The notes beneath the pieces are model-generated. The model was not told the DNA's origin. It did not search any database and saw nothing but the letters and a program-made list of their open reading frames with translations. Shown here one piece after another: positions 1 through 11,975 of a stretch of DNA of 64,000 nucleotides. The stretch covers positions 1,437,001-1,501,000 of the forward strand of contig JACEVL010000032.1 in assembly GCA_020284085.1 (NCBI GenBank), written 5' to 3'. Within the stretch, counting starts at the first letter, position 1; each line of letters begins with the position of its first letter. This DNA comes from Aporrectodea caliginosa (taxonomy: Eukaryota; Annelida; Clitellata; Crassiclitellata; Lumbricidae). Made by a program: the position numbers and the translations under genes.

Positions 1-130
1 TGTATAAGGACATGAGTGTCTGCTTCTTCGTGGTTCCATTGCTCCATTGGTGGACATGATGGACTTCACCACCTGCAGTGATGTACACATCTTTTTCATA
101 GCTGAAAGTTGATGCACGAAGTGCCATCCC

Positions 131-603
131 TCATGGAGGAATTTGCAACTGTCGTCGACACTCCATTTCAAACATCGCCAAGGCTGAAAGAAGTGGCATC
201 GAAATTTGTCTGTATACGCTGTACTCCAATGACTCCAACGATGACATTGACGTTGACCTCGTCCGTATGAAGGTGTTCTCACAGAAGACTAGGGACGTGG
301 AGAGAATTCCCCCAACAACCAATGCTTTGGATCAACATTTCAAAAGAAGTGTATTCCAAGCAAGCATATGGACAACTGTGTCACAGCTCATAGGTCCATG
401 ATGCCTTTGAACAACCCCACTAATCATGGGTGGAAGGAAGAGGAAGGTAAGCTGCTTCCCATATGGACCCCGCTGCGCCTCGCCAGAGATGTATTCCACC
501 TGGATGTGAAGTGCACTTGCACAAGTACCTGCTCTCTCTGCAAGTGCATGAAGGCAAAATTGAAATGCACACGTCTTTGCAAGTGTACATGTGCGAAGTA
601 GCT
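131..603 (+). pseudogene. Relic of a transposon-associated Cys-rich protein
   Basis: Two frames on the plus strand join into one decayed protein end. The first (about 243-390) reads DIDVDLVRMKVFSQKTRDVE and then IPPTTNALDQHF. The second (to the stop at about 601) has NHGWKEEEGKLLPIW followed by a cysteine run, CTCTSTCSLCKCMKAKLKC. From memory, this order (PPT..A..H, then GW, then a CxC-rich tail) matches the C-terminus of many uncharacterised invertebrate proteins linked to mobile elements. A frameshift and a stop separate the parts, so it is broken. The 5' part lies beyond the window start. Function unknown; the cysteines suggest metal binding. Confidence 0.5.
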
Positions 604-739
604 GGACAAGAACAATATGCAATACTTAACTACCTCGGTATATGTACGTTCAATTTGTTATAGCCGGTTTATTAGCAACTTTCATATGAAACTTTCTTTA
701 GTTTTGTGGATATGCGCCAACACTGGCACCATCACTGCT

Positions 740-1985
740 TCTATGTGCAATATACATGTTAATATCACTTGCAACTCATGATTCTGAATCCATAAATACC
801 ACATATGTTCAAATCGGACCATCCAATCAAAAGTTACAACAGTTTACATATTTCGCATAGGCCAGGGGCTTTCGAATCCCCCACGCTTAATTTTTTTATC
901 TGAATGCTTTCCCCTCGTACAAGTATTGATCTGTAGCCCATTACCTTCAAATTGGTACTGAAACAGAAACTTTTGCATCTATTTGAAATACTCTGGAGTA
1001 AAATCCACATATTTCGCAAAGGACGGAGGTGGGGGTTTCGAACCCCCACGCTTCATTTTTAATCTGAATGCTTTCCCTCGGACCAATATTGATCTAGAGA
1101 CCATTACCTTCAAATTGGTACTGAAAAAACGAAACTTCTGCATCCACTGGAAATGACTGTAGCAAAATACGCATATTTCGCATAGGCCGGAAAAGGAATT
1201 TAGAACCCCCACGCTTTTATATGCAATACACGCTTTTATGTGCACTATGCATGTTAATATCACTTGCAACTCATGATTCTGAATCCATTCATACCAAATA
1301 TGTTCAAATCGGACCATCCAATCAAAAGTTACAACAGTTTACATATTTAGCATAGGCCGGGGATTTCGAACCCCCACGCTTTATTTTTTTTTATCTGAAT
1401 GCTTTCCCCTCGGACCTGTATTGATCTATAGACCATTACCTTCAAATTGGTACTGAAAAAGAAACTTTTGCATCTATTTGAAATGACTGGAGTAAAATCC
1501 ACATATTTCGCAAAGGACGGAGGTGGGGGTTTCGAACCCCCACGCTTGATTTTTTAATCTGAATGCTTTCCCCGTGGACCAATATTGATCTAGAGACCTT
1601 TACCTTCAAATTGGTACTGAAAAAACAAAACTTATGCATCTACTGGAAATGACTGTAGCAAAATACACATATTTTGCATAGGTTGGAGGGGTTTTCGAGC
1701 CCCCACGCTTTTTTTTTATCTGAATGCTTTCTCCTCGGACCAATATTGGTCTATAGACCATTACCTTCAAATTGGTACTGAAAAAGAAACTTTTGCATCT
1801 ATTTGAAATGACTGGGAAAAATACACATATTTCCCATAGGCCAGAGGGGGTTTTCGAGCCCCCACGCTTAATTTTTATCTGCATGCTTTCCCCTCGGACG
1901 AATATTGATCTACAGACCATTACCTTCAAACTGGTAGTGAAAACGAAACTTTTACATCAACTTGAAATGACTGAGTGTCTGGGCC
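740..1985. repeat. Satellite-like tandem array, ~165-bp unit with higher-order structure
   Basis: About seven copies of a unit of roughly 160-167 bp. The marker CCCCCACGCTT recurs near 875, 1043, 1206, 1370, 1537, 1700 and 1860. Each unit carries TCTGAATGCTTTCCC, then CCATTACCTTCAAA and TTGGTACTGAAA. A separate ~115-bp block containing ATCACTTGCAACTCATGATT sits before the first unit (near 750) and again near 1245, giving a higher-order period of about 493 bp. Several copies contain a GC-rich palindrome around TTTCGAA. All open frames here are by-products of the repeat. Confidence 0.85.
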
Positions 1986-2104
1986 CCCCACTATATATAA
2001 TCCTAAAAAGTCTGATCAATTTCCACTTTTTTCGACCGCCAATCTTTCCGATGTCTTCGTGTCTGTATCTGTAGGCTACGTGTTGGTTGTCGCTGTGATA
2101 CACG

Positions 2105-2225
2105 GGCTGTGATTACAATCTGTTATTACAATATGTCATTACAAATTACAATCACAGTTACAATCACATTTACAGTTACATTTACAATTACATTTACAAT
2201 TACAGTTAATTACAATTATAGTTTC
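2105..2225. repeat. Degenerate TTACAA-type hexamer repeat
   Basis: A run of imperfect six-base units (TTACAA, TTACAT, TTACAG) fills this stretch just after the satellite. Low complexity; no coding signal. Confidence 0.8.
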
Positions 2226-3600
2226 GCTTAGAAAAGATCGCGTCAAATCTCCTCCCACTATGAAATTTCGTCAATTTTCAAGAGTCAAGTTTCCGATTTG
2301 AAAATGGTCTAATAAGCCCGTCTTTATTGCTGATAATATATCGCCGCTAACAGTCTTGACTGGACTACGACTGCAACGCGTGACATGGTGGCCGACTGGT
2401 TGAACGCTCGTCTTGAAGCGTTCATTCGCTGTGTTGGAGCTCAGAGTCTTGAGCGTCTTCAATTGATTCTCTGTCATTGTAGTGTGGCGCTATATAAATT
2501 TCTGTAAATCAGTTACTTCAGCGTTATTATGTAATTTCTATATTTGTTTGTGGTTAAGGCTCCCTTCGAAACTGTGAAGTTTCTAGCAAGATAACTGACA
2601 GCCAAGTTGATTAGGTTGTTGAATAATTATATTCGATTGTATAAGCAGCCTATATTTAGTGCATTATTATTCAAGTTGAAAGTATTGAGATATCGGTAGA
2701 CGACAGTTGGAGATCGATCTCAACTGATAATTCATGTATAATATGTTCGATACTGCTTTCTACTGTTGCCTGTGTGCAGGTTATGCGATACAAATAATCA
2801 TTGATTTTATTAACTGTAGGTCTTTGTAATAGCATCGATCTTCTTCTAGAAGGCCTGTTGACACAGTTGGACCTGTAGGCCTGCTGTGCATAAAGTCTAG
2901 AAATGAAGATATAAACCTTTCTTATTTGCATATGTTACAAAGCAGTGTATGCAGATAGAGGTCACAAATCACAATGACTATGCAGTGTATGCACCTCTGT
3001 GTTCTCGTATAGATCAGAGGTAAAGGTAGGCCTACAGCAGATAGGACCACACGGACTGAGAATTCATGGCATGCTGTTTAACTGCTGAGGTAAATTTATA
3101 TCATGTAAAACATGCACACGAAGTTTGCAGCTTGGTATTGATGTTGTATGAGCTCTGACCTGATATTATTGTGTTATAAAGATTCAGTAGTTAGTCGCCA
3201 GCTTGAGACAATTTTTTCAACTTTCTATAATAGAGGTAAGGACTTGTTCGATTAGATATGAAATGATTTCACAGTCATGCTAGATTGAGTTAGGCTACGG
3301 TTGAATATATTTTGATCTTCACGATGCAACTGTAAATGACGTTAAATAACATAATGATATTGGCCTAATTATAGCATATTTGCCTGTGCTCGATGTTAAA
3401 CTATTCATTTAACAACTATGATTAGGATGTTTAAGACGAATGCGAAGATATTATCAATTGCGATAACACTGATGTTATTGACGACATTCATGAGAACCTG
3501 AACGACATCTAGGCCAATATAGGATCACAACGATAATGACGACGTCAATAATAGCGAAGATTACTATGCAATGAAATAAGAAATATAAAAATTTACTGCA
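2226..3600. other. No gene recognised
   Basis: AT-rich non-coding sequence. A short GGCGCTATATAAAT motif near 2487 resembles the 3' tail of L2-type LINEs found elsewhere in the window, but no LINE protein is readable next to it. Confidence 0.5.
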
Positions 3601-3604
3601 TGGT

Positions 3605-3817
3605 AGTGCTGCTGATAATGATAATAATTACTACTGCTACTACTACTAATACTACTAATACTATTGCTGCTGCTACTACTACTGCTACTACTCGTGCTGC
3701 TGTTGCTACTGCTACTGCTGCTGCTGCTACTACTATAGCATTATTATTATTATTACTATTATTATTATTATCATCACTATCGTTATCAGTATCATTATTA
3801 TTATTATTATTATAATA

Positions 3818-3900
<83 letters not shown>
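3605..3900. repeat. Trinucleotide microsatellite (ACT/GCT then TTA)
   Basis: Mixed ACT/GCT triplets pass into an almost pure TTA run of about 110 bp (3790-3900). The poly-Ile and poly-Leu frames are translations of the repeat. Confidence 0.95.
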
Positions 3901-6714
3901 GTAATGCTTATGATGATCAAGATCGAGACCACGGTGGTAGCGAGGAGGAGAATACTGACGCATTCATTTTGCTAACTTCTCCAAGCAGAAGAAGGTATTC
4001 TGTCAAATAATATTATTTGTCCTTCATCCTCTCCTTCTTCAGTTCACTTCGGTATTCAATTGAGTGTAAAGAGTTCGCCCAGTCATTTGCAAATGCAACT
4101 CAGACACATCAGAGTCCCATCCTAATATCCCATGTTTCCATGATCAGAGGGAAAATGTTGCTATTGACCATATAACCATGGGTTATACTAGATTATTATA
4201 AACCACGGATGTTTATAGCCGATGTATTCATCGTTATTTGAGATAGATCACCGCTAATGTAAGGCCTTATAATATATAGGTCATTGAGCTGTGAGCCGAA
4301 ATTGGCCGCCTCTTAACAGGCCCATCTGGTGTATTCGATAGGCATAAAATTACCGCAGCATACGGTATGTGCAGCCGAAGCATAGGCCCAGCGACTGCAC
4401 GCCCCATTGCCTTTTACTAGTCGAGCAACGACACAGGCGACGAGCCTCCGCCGAATAGTGAAGTGTTGAACAAAATGCTGCACAATAATATTGCGTGGAC
4501 GTCAGGACATTTATTTTGTTTGTCTTTGGCGAGCGATAGTTGCGCCACACCCGAAGGCGGTTTCAGAGCCTGCTCGTTATATGCGCAGTTGCAACAGCCT
4601 ATGTGCCAGATGTATGTGGAGTCAATTACAGTTGTGTACGTTCGTAGGCATTCTTCCAAGTCTCCATCCAGTCTCCTCCTCCTCCTGCTGCTCCTCCCCC
4701 GTCCAGACCTGGCGGTACGTCGTGTTTACAGGAGTCGTATGGAGATGTTGTTTTTTCACTTAGCCAGCATCAGTAGGCCTACCTCGATAGATAACTCGTT
4801 TAGCTAATAGGTCAAATAGGTGCACTTTTAAGGTCGTAAGAAATTGACCTCTGGATCATATACGCTTGCTTGATCTTCTTAGTGTACGCCGTTATCCTAG
4901 AAGAAACAGACGAAGAGTCCTGGGAGTAAACTAGCAAAGTGCGATTGTCCTGGGATTAAGATGCTGGGAAATGATAAGAGGTGCGGTAGTCCTTAGACTT
5001 AATGGTGCTGTCACTTGTGAAGTGGAGGTCTATGGACCATCAAAGCTGGATTGTCATTTGAAAGGTTTTGGCAGACGTTGTCTCAGTACAATGTAGATTA
5101 CAAACCCGTTAAGGGGCAAAAACGGATTTTTTGTTGGTTTGTTGCATAATAAATTGCATTAGAGTTTAGACCGAAAAGTACTAAGCCTACGTTAACTCTG
5201 GTCGATTAAGCCACTTTCTGCTTTGCCTCGCGTTACTTTTTCTTCTACTCACCACTGCATATAAGTACATTTTATAGGCTCAGTATATTGATGGAGAAAT
5301 TTGTCAATTAACTAGCATTTTAACATTTTTCTACTCGTTGGAGCAAATTTTTGGCCACCGCAGTATACGTACCACGTTAGGGGAAAGGTCCAATATAATA
5401 TATATATATATGGTGCACCCGTCGTATAGCTACCGCTTGCATAGGCATTCATGCTCGTATGTCCTTTCACTTATCTCCAGCCTTAAAAATTGGACAAAGA
5501 ACTAAAATAAGAACCTTATATACTTTTTATAATTTCCAATTCCAATGTCATTTAAGGAGAAAAATTTCGCTTGAATTGCTTGATCTGGTTTTCGATCAAT
5601 GAGGATGTGATGTGCGTTTTATCAATATTATAGGTGTCGGTTGCGCATTAGAAATGCATCTTGCATTCTCATGTCTGGTGAAAGTGTAAGCAAGGCAGAA
5701 GGATGTTTCGCCAATGTTTGATCTGTTTTTATATTTAAAAAATACTGCTGTGCAGATGAGTGAATAGCATGAGAATTAATCATATGATTTACGTGCCAAA
5801 CGTCAACACTTGAATCAGAGACAAAAATATGAACTGTATGAAACTTCAAAATTGTTCCGGAGGCGAATTCTTTCTTGTTTAAACGTGCGTTGTTTGAAGA
5901 GAAAGTGTTGATTGCATTGCTGCCAAGTGGCTTCTCATCCAGTATAGCACAGATGTCATGCTGATAGCAGAGCAGTTATATGCAGACTATAAAATGTTTT
6001 TAATGCAAATCTTCTATTACCGTTTCTCTTCATATGGACCAATATTCGAAACCGATGCAGCGAAATCCTCCTAGGTTTATGTCCCTATCAATTTGGTGGA
6101 CTGGATGGTTTACACAAAGTCATGCTGGGAGCAGAAACCTTGAAAGTGTATCTTGGTATTCATGAAGCTGCTTTAGAACCTATAAGAGAAGATGAATTAT
6201 CCTCTGTCGTATATATTGAGATCGTGGAAGAAGCTTAAGTTTCTTCGCGAAGACCAGTAATTTAGTATCACAAAGCCATTGACAATATAACATCCCATGA
6301 GTTGCCACTTGGTGACAGAGGCATCGTGCATACACAGCATACCCAAGGTCGTTGCACGGTCTCCCCTTCGCTGGATAAAGTAACCGCCGGCCCGAACCAG
6401 CTACCGTTATATAACAAGGCCAGCAATCTACTGATAGGCCACCAACAAGGCTGATGATGTTCTACTGATAGGCGTATCGCACATATAGATAGATAGGCGT
6501 ATCCGGCTACAGAAATTGATGTATTTATTGCTTTGCGACTAATTGTACATGATATATTATTGTTGTATGGTATTATGCTGTATTGGATGGTTTGTATGTT
6601 GGCTGAAGGTCGGTCTGCAAAGTTCTTTGGTTTTAAATAACCAATATTGTACTTTGAATTTCGACCAGATGTCGCTATAGTATCCTGAGGTCGTTGTTTT
6701 CTGTGCAGCCTTTA
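3901..6714. other. No gene recognised
   Basis: Unique non-coding DNA with only short chance frames. It has small TA runs near 5400 and a CTCCTC patch near 4675. No splice-flanked coding exon, RNA gene or transposon end was identified. Confidence 0.45.
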
Positions 6715-6830
6715 CAGTTGCTGCTGCTGCTGCTGATATTGGTTGAGTGAAGCTGGCACTGCTGGCATTGCCACTGGCGCTGTTGCTGCTGCCGCTGCTG
6801 CTGCTGCTTCTGCTGTGGAATGTGGACAGG
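6715..6830. repeat. CTG/CTGCTT trinucleotide repeat
   Basis: Imperfect CTG/CTT triplets; they encode poly-Gln in a minus-strand frame. They lie just upstream of the GC-rich block proposed as the aquaporin leader exon. Confidence 0.8.
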
Positions 6831-6839
6831 TTGTTGTTG

Positions 6840-7036
6840 GTGAGGCTGAGCCCCAGATCGGACTTCGGTTGGCCGACGATAGCGACGCCGCCTATCGGTC
6901 GGGGCTGTGAAAAGATTTGAGGCGATCAACAGAAGGCGACGAAGACATACATAGAGACACATAGAAGCCTTCCTCCGTCAGACCTCGCTTCACGCTGGAG
7001 CGGAAAAGAACGACGCCTCCTCAGTTCAGGCAGGCG
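6840..7036 (+). other. Candidate non-coding leader exon of the aquaporin gene
   Basis: A GC-rich block in AT-rich surroundings ends in a strong donor (GGCG then GTAAGTAATC, first intron base 7037). The aquaporin coding exon downstream starts right after a good acceptor at 16001, so an upstream exon must exist. This is the nearest convincing donor on the plus strand; a second possible donor is ACAG/GTGAGG at 7245. The ~9-kb intron would contain the CR1 element. Inference only. Confidence 0.25.
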
Positions 7037-7984
7037 GTAAGTAATCGCTCTATGTTATGGTGGTGGACGTCTTCTTCTTATTCAACGTCTATGCATTGCA
7101 CGCTCCGTCTGTCTCTGTCTCTCTGTCTGTCTGTCTGTCTCTCTCCGTCTCTCCAGTTTGGACAAAGGATGTGTCGCCGGGTCTCCTGCCAATTAAGGTA
7201 CCGTTAAAGGATGCACTTCTCTCGTGCAAATCTATGACTGACAGGTGAGGTGCAATCTCTTGCCGACGCTTTCGCTCTATTTCGCTCCTAAGTAATTCGT
7301 TTATCTCGCTGTAACGGTCTATAGATCTATGCATATGTATAATAGAAAGGAGATATAAACAGAATGACGTAAACAAGATGTCAGAAGAGATGCAGAGAGG
7401 TCAGAAGATTTTGTTTATGTCCTTGGATGACCTTTTGGTTGGTCGCGGTTTTCGTTGATTGTTTATTGAACCATCCGTCACATCTATGTTGGGTGGGATG
7501 CAATACATATCTTATCCAGCAGACTTCCTCGGATTAGGAGACTACATTAACTTTTGGGGTCAAATGAGGTTATGTCGTATCTTCCCTACCATGAGCCGAA
7601 GTCCTTGAATTATATATGTATGCAGATACAAGTGTATAACTGTATATATACTTCTTACATACTGTTTGCTCAGCTATTTAAAATAAAAAGGTGTGTATAT
7701 AGGCTATATATATGTATATAAAAATGTGCATGTGTATATAAAATAACCTATACTTATTTCTTCAAAGAATCTCTTCAAAGTATTTATCTCCACAACACTC
7801 TGCAGCAGCCTCAGGACCAGTCTCTATCTCTGTTTGTCTTGTTCGTCTGGTGTTCATGATGTCCAGCTATTGGATCACTAAACAGCGATGTGGTATAATC
7901 TTTTCTTAGCTCGTGGGTTCCTCTTTCCATCAAACCAGCCACGCCTTTTACGGCTAAGTCAACTGCTCAAATGTCTAAATTGGG

Positions 7985-8530
7985 GTTCGCTGTTCAGCTA
8001 CAAAAAAATAGAGAAATATTTTGAGTCTTTTGGTAGTTTTGGCGAGAGAAATGGAGAAATATTTTCAGCCGTTTGCGTGTTTTGCTGAGAGAAATAGATA
8101 AATATTTTCAGTCGTTTGGTAGTCTTCAAGGCCGTATCTGGAGGGGTGTTTTGGGTTTTTAAACACCACCCGAAATTAAATAGACTAATGTAAAATGAAA
8201 GAATGCAATTAGCCTACTAACACGAAAACCTTAGTCGTTTGGTTGCTTGTCGGCTTGCTCAAGGACGAGTAAAACCCCCCGAAGCAATATCCAGGTAATG
8301 GCCTTGTAGTCTTGGCGAGAGAAATGTAAAAATATTTTAAGTCGTTTGGTAGCTAGCTTTGGCGAGAGAAATGGAGGAATATTTTAAGTCGTTTGGTAGT
8401 CTTGGCGAGAGAAATGTAGAAATATTTAAGTCGTTTGGTAGCTAGCTTTGGTGAGAGAAATGTAGAAATATTTTCAGTCGTTTAATAGTTATTGGTAGTG
8501 AAATATTTTCAGTCATTTTGTAGTTTTAAG
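7985..8530. repeat. Interrupted ~45-bp minisatellite
   Basis: Copies of a unit containing GGCGAGAGAAATGGAGAAAT followed by CAGTCGTTTGGTAG recur at 8010-8130 and 8305-8530. Unrelated sequence interrupts it at 8130-8300. A further copy lies at about 9240-9300, beyond the L2 relic, so the LINE appears to have landed inside the array. Confidence 0.75.
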
Positions 8531-8599
8531 TATACGCCTCAAACTTGCCGAAACAGAATTTACTATCCTAGTCTCCCAGAGCAGATGCAGAAAATTCCC

Positions 8600-9235
8600 G
8601 ACCCCTTCATACACATACCACCAACTCTTTGTCTCTCACTTTCACTTCCGACTCGCCTGTGCGCAATCTCGATATTACCTTTGATCCACAACTCTCATTC
8701 TCTAATCACATCTCCAACCTCTCGCGCACCTGCTTAATGCATATTCGTGACCTCCACCGCATTCAACCCATGTTTGAGTTTAGAACTGCATCCACAATCG
8801 CTACCTAGATAGTCCAATCCAAGCTTGATTACTGTAATTCCCTTTTTCTTAACCTCAAATTCATCCAAGTTAAGCGTGTAGCCTACAACTCTTCCAAAAT
8901 TCTCTCGCCCGAGCTGCTACCAGGACATCCAAGCATCACAATATCACTCCCATTTTTAAACACTCCACTGGCTGAAAATCCCTGAGCGCATCCACTTCAA
9001 ATTCCTATCGCTAACCCTACAACTCACTACAATGCTCCCAGCCACAATACCTTCACGAACTCTTCACCATCCAGGCACCTCGTTCTACCCGATCCTCCTC
9101 ATATCTCACTCTCTCCCTTTCCCCAGTTGCTACTCGCCTCTGATACGACGCAGCACTCGTCAATAAACTGACGCCCTGCAGCGCTTTACAGCAGCGCTTT
9201 AGAAATTTTGAGTTTACGATTCTGATTACGAATTT
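8600..9235 (+). pseudogene. Degenerate L2-type LINE reverse transcriptase fragment
   Basis: Across several frameshifts and stops the plus strand reads as the C-terminal part of an L2-like reverse transcriptase. Visible parts are NLDITFDPQLSFSNHISNLS with one base change in frame, then SKLDYCNSLFLNL, the H-N-T-P-x-F/K-H-x-L-W-region (TPLAENP-type frame), and a final RNFEF-type end. The order (LDYCN, thumb, R-S-T-R-S-S segment) is that of the L2/CR1 group. Dead copy, no intact frame. Confidence 0.65.
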
Positions 9236-9716
9236 TGGATAGGTAAATATGTTAGTCGTTTGATAGTTTTGGCTAGAGAAATAGTTTCAATCGTTGGTTG
9301 TTTGGATTGCGTGAGCTTCTGTCGAAACTACATCTGCTCTCTTCGATGCACATTACCTACTAAATGATGCATTTAAATGTACTATATGAATGTTCGGATG
9401 CATACTTTACCGTACTAATATACCTTACCTATGTCATCTAGATAAAAACGTAGGCTACCTTCTGTGCATAAAGTCTTATAATTCATAATATATTCAAATA
9501 TTATATTATATTATATTATATGATGATGTCTTGGCACAGAGTAAGTTTATTTCTGAACGTTTGCGTGACGTCTATCTGGATAATTGTATAGCGTATCTAT
9601 TTATTTATTGTTATTATTAAATTATCTCAGCAAATATTTAGCAGTATTGTTATTACGTAAGGACAGTTTAACGTGCACTTAATTCTTATGCCGGTCATTT
9701 GACCAGAAAACGTTAA
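9236..9716. other. No gene; AT-rich spacer
   Basis: Contains one stray copy of the ~45-bp minisatellite unit (9240-9300) and a short TTATA run near 9500. Nothing else was recognised. Confidence 0.5.
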
Positions 9717-9993
9717 CATACATAACATAACATAACATAACATAACAAGGGTTTTAAGTGGTTCAGAAGACGTTTAGTCTGTGTTAGAACCACTGCAATT
9801 AACCTGGAACATGATTAATAGCCCAATTTTCCTAGCTTCTTCTTAAAAGCTGTGATAGTGTCCACTGAGACAGTACTATCATCCAAACTATTCCACAAAT
9901 CTACAACTCTTGCACTGAAGCATTTCTGTCCTAATGTCCCTTTCGGTTTCTTAAATAATTTATACCTATGTCCCCGAGTTGCCTTGTTTGGTG

Positions 9994-11973
9994 CTAATTC
10001 AAAAACTTCTCCTTCTGCGCTGCCTTCTTTCCAGTAATAATCTTGTAGGCTTCAATTAGGTCTCCTCTGCTCCTCCTTCTCTCCAATGTTGTTAGTCCAC
10101 ACCTTTTCAACCTTTCTTCATATCCCAAATCCTTGTAGCCCCAAATCATTTTTGTAGCTCTTCTTTGCACCTTCTCCAGCTTTTCCATGTCCTGTTTCAG
10201 GTAGGGACTCCATACCTGGATGCAGTATTCCAACTGTGGCCTAACCAGTGATTTGTATAACCTCAATATTGTATCCTTGTCTCTGGTGACTATTGTCCTT
10301 CTTATCATGCCTAAAGTCGAGTTAGCCTTTTTTGATGCTTCAGCACATTGCCTAGAGGGTTTTGCACTCTTGTGCATAATCACTCCCAAGTCCCTTTCTT
10401 CCTCACTCACTTTCAACACCATGCCCCCCATTTCATATGAAAACTCGCTGTTTCTCTTCCCCATATGCATCACTGAGCACTTTTCCACATTAAAGAGCAT
10501 CTGCCAGTCCTGTGACCATCTGAACATTCTTCTTAGATCTTCCCGTAGTATCTCCGCTTCTTTTTCATTTCCCACTGCTCTACATAGTTTGGTATCATCT
10601 GCAAATTTAGAAATTTTAGATAAAATCCCATCATCGATGTCATTAATAAAAAGTACGAACAGCAATGGCCCAAGCACTGATCCTTGTGGCACTCCACTTA
10701 GCACTGTCGTCCAGCTAGAATGTTTGTCACCTATGCCCACCTTTTGTCTTCTTCCTGATAGCCAGCTTTGAATCCATGCTAATACCTGCCCTCTAATCCC
10801 GCATGCTTGCAACTTCTTGGCCAGTCTTTTATGAGGTACTTTGTCAAATGCCTTGGCAAAATCTAAGTAAATTACATCTACAGGCTTTCCCTCATCTATC
10901 CTCTCATAGACTTCCTCAAAGAATTCCAAAAGATTTGTCAAACACGAGCGACCTCTAGTAAATCCGTGTTGACTGCCCTTAATAATGTTATGCTCATTCA
11001 AGTGTCCCACTATATTATCCTTAACAATTCTCTCCATGACCTTACACACAACACTGGTTAAACTTACTGGTCTGTAGTTACATGGTTCACTTCTGTTTCC
11101 TTTTTTAAACAATGGCACTACAAGAGCATCTCTCCATTCCTGTGGTACAACTCCAGTCTGTATCGCTTTATTAAAGATCTGTGCTAATGCCTCTCCAATT
11201 TCTTCCCTCACTTCATGTAAGAATTTAGGATGTAGTTCATCTATTCCTGGACTCTTGTCAGTTTTTAACCTTTTCAGCTGTTCCACCACATTTTCCTTAG
11301 TGAACACTATCTGTGTTAGTCCTTGACCACCACTCTCTAAAAATGCTTGGTTGGGTTCAGGGATGTTTCCTAATTCCTCCAATGTAAACACTGAGCTGAA
11401 ATATTTATTAAGCGTTTCAGCAGCTTCCACATCATCCACAATAACTTCTCCATTCTCCTCTTCCTTTTTCAATGGCCCTACCCTTTCTTTCCTTTTCTGC
11501 TTGCTTCTCACATAGTTGTAGAAACTCTTGCTGTCTTCTTTTACATTTCTTGATAACTTCTCCTCAAAGCTTTTTATTGCTTTCCTGTTTGCATTATTGC
11601 ATATGTTTCTTTTATTCACATACTTTGCTTTTGATTTCTCAAGTCTTACAACATAGTCACAGTCCAGTCCATTCTTTCTTTCCTTCTTCAACTGCTGAAA
11701 ATTCTTCCAAGCTTTGTTCTTTGCCCTTCTCTTTCTTTGAACCTCGCGTGTTACCCATGGCCTCTTCTTGTTGGTCCTTTTGTGCTTGGGTATGTTCTCC
11801 TCAATAATCTCTTTCATAACTTCATTAAACTTCTTCCAAGCATCGTTCACTCCCAAACCCCTTACTGCAGATTCCAAGTCCTTTTCCTTCAGTCTTTCCC
11901 TCACTAATTCATAGTCCGCCTTAAAGAAGTTGGGTCTTTTCACATACGCTTTGACTTCCTGGGTTTGCTCCAT
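9994..11973 (-). CDS. CR1 reverse transcriptase domain frame (broken element)
   Basis: Open frame of 659 codons forming the reverse transcriptase half of the CR1 element. Residues about 300-520 carry the RT fingers and palm, including DFAKAFD and FADD. The C-terminal part carries the CR1-type LVRPQLEYC.QVWSPY and QRRATKMI segments. The annotated Met is not a true start: the upstream endonuclease frame should run into it. The final ten residues are out of frame relative to the family. Its role was target-primed reverse transcription of its own RNA. Confidence 0.85.
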   Translation of the reverse strand: MEQTQEVKAYVKRPNFFKADYELVRERLKEKDLESAVRGLGVNDAWKKFNEVMKEIIEENIPKHKRTNKKRPWVTREVQRKRRAKNKAWKNFQQLKKERKNGLDCDYVVRLEKSKAKYVNKRNICNNANRKAIKSFEEKLSRNVKEDSKSFYNYVRSKQKRKERVGPLKKEEENGEVIVDDVEAAETLNKYFSSVFTLEELGNIPEPNQAFLESGGQGLTQIVFTKENVVEQLKRLKTDKSPGIDELHPKFLHEVREEIGEALAQIFNKAIQTGVVPQEWRDALVVPLFKKGNRSEPCNYRPVSLTSVVCKVMERIVKDNIVGHLNEHNIIKGSQHGFTRGRSCLTNLLEFFEEVYERIDEGKPVDVIYLDFAKAFDKVPHKRLAKKLQACGIRGQVLAWIQSWLSGRRQKVGIGDKHSSWTTVLSGVPQGSVLGPLLFVLFINDIDDGILSKISKFADDTKLCRAVGNEKEAEILREDLRRMFRWSQDWQMLFNVEKCSVMHMGKRNSEFSYEMGGMVLKVSEEERDLGVIMHKSAKPSRQCAEASKKANSTLGMIRRTIVTRDKDTILRLYKSLVRPQLEYCIQVWSPYLKQDMEKLEKVQRRATKMIWGYKDLGYEERLKRCGLTTLERRRSRGDLIEAYKIITGKKAAQKEKFLN

Positions 11974-11975
11974 GA

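Noticed and set aside
1606..1929. 107-codon minus frame and its neighbours with repeated FFSTNLKVMV-type segments
   Set aside because: Repeated peptides arise from the ~165-bp satellite units.
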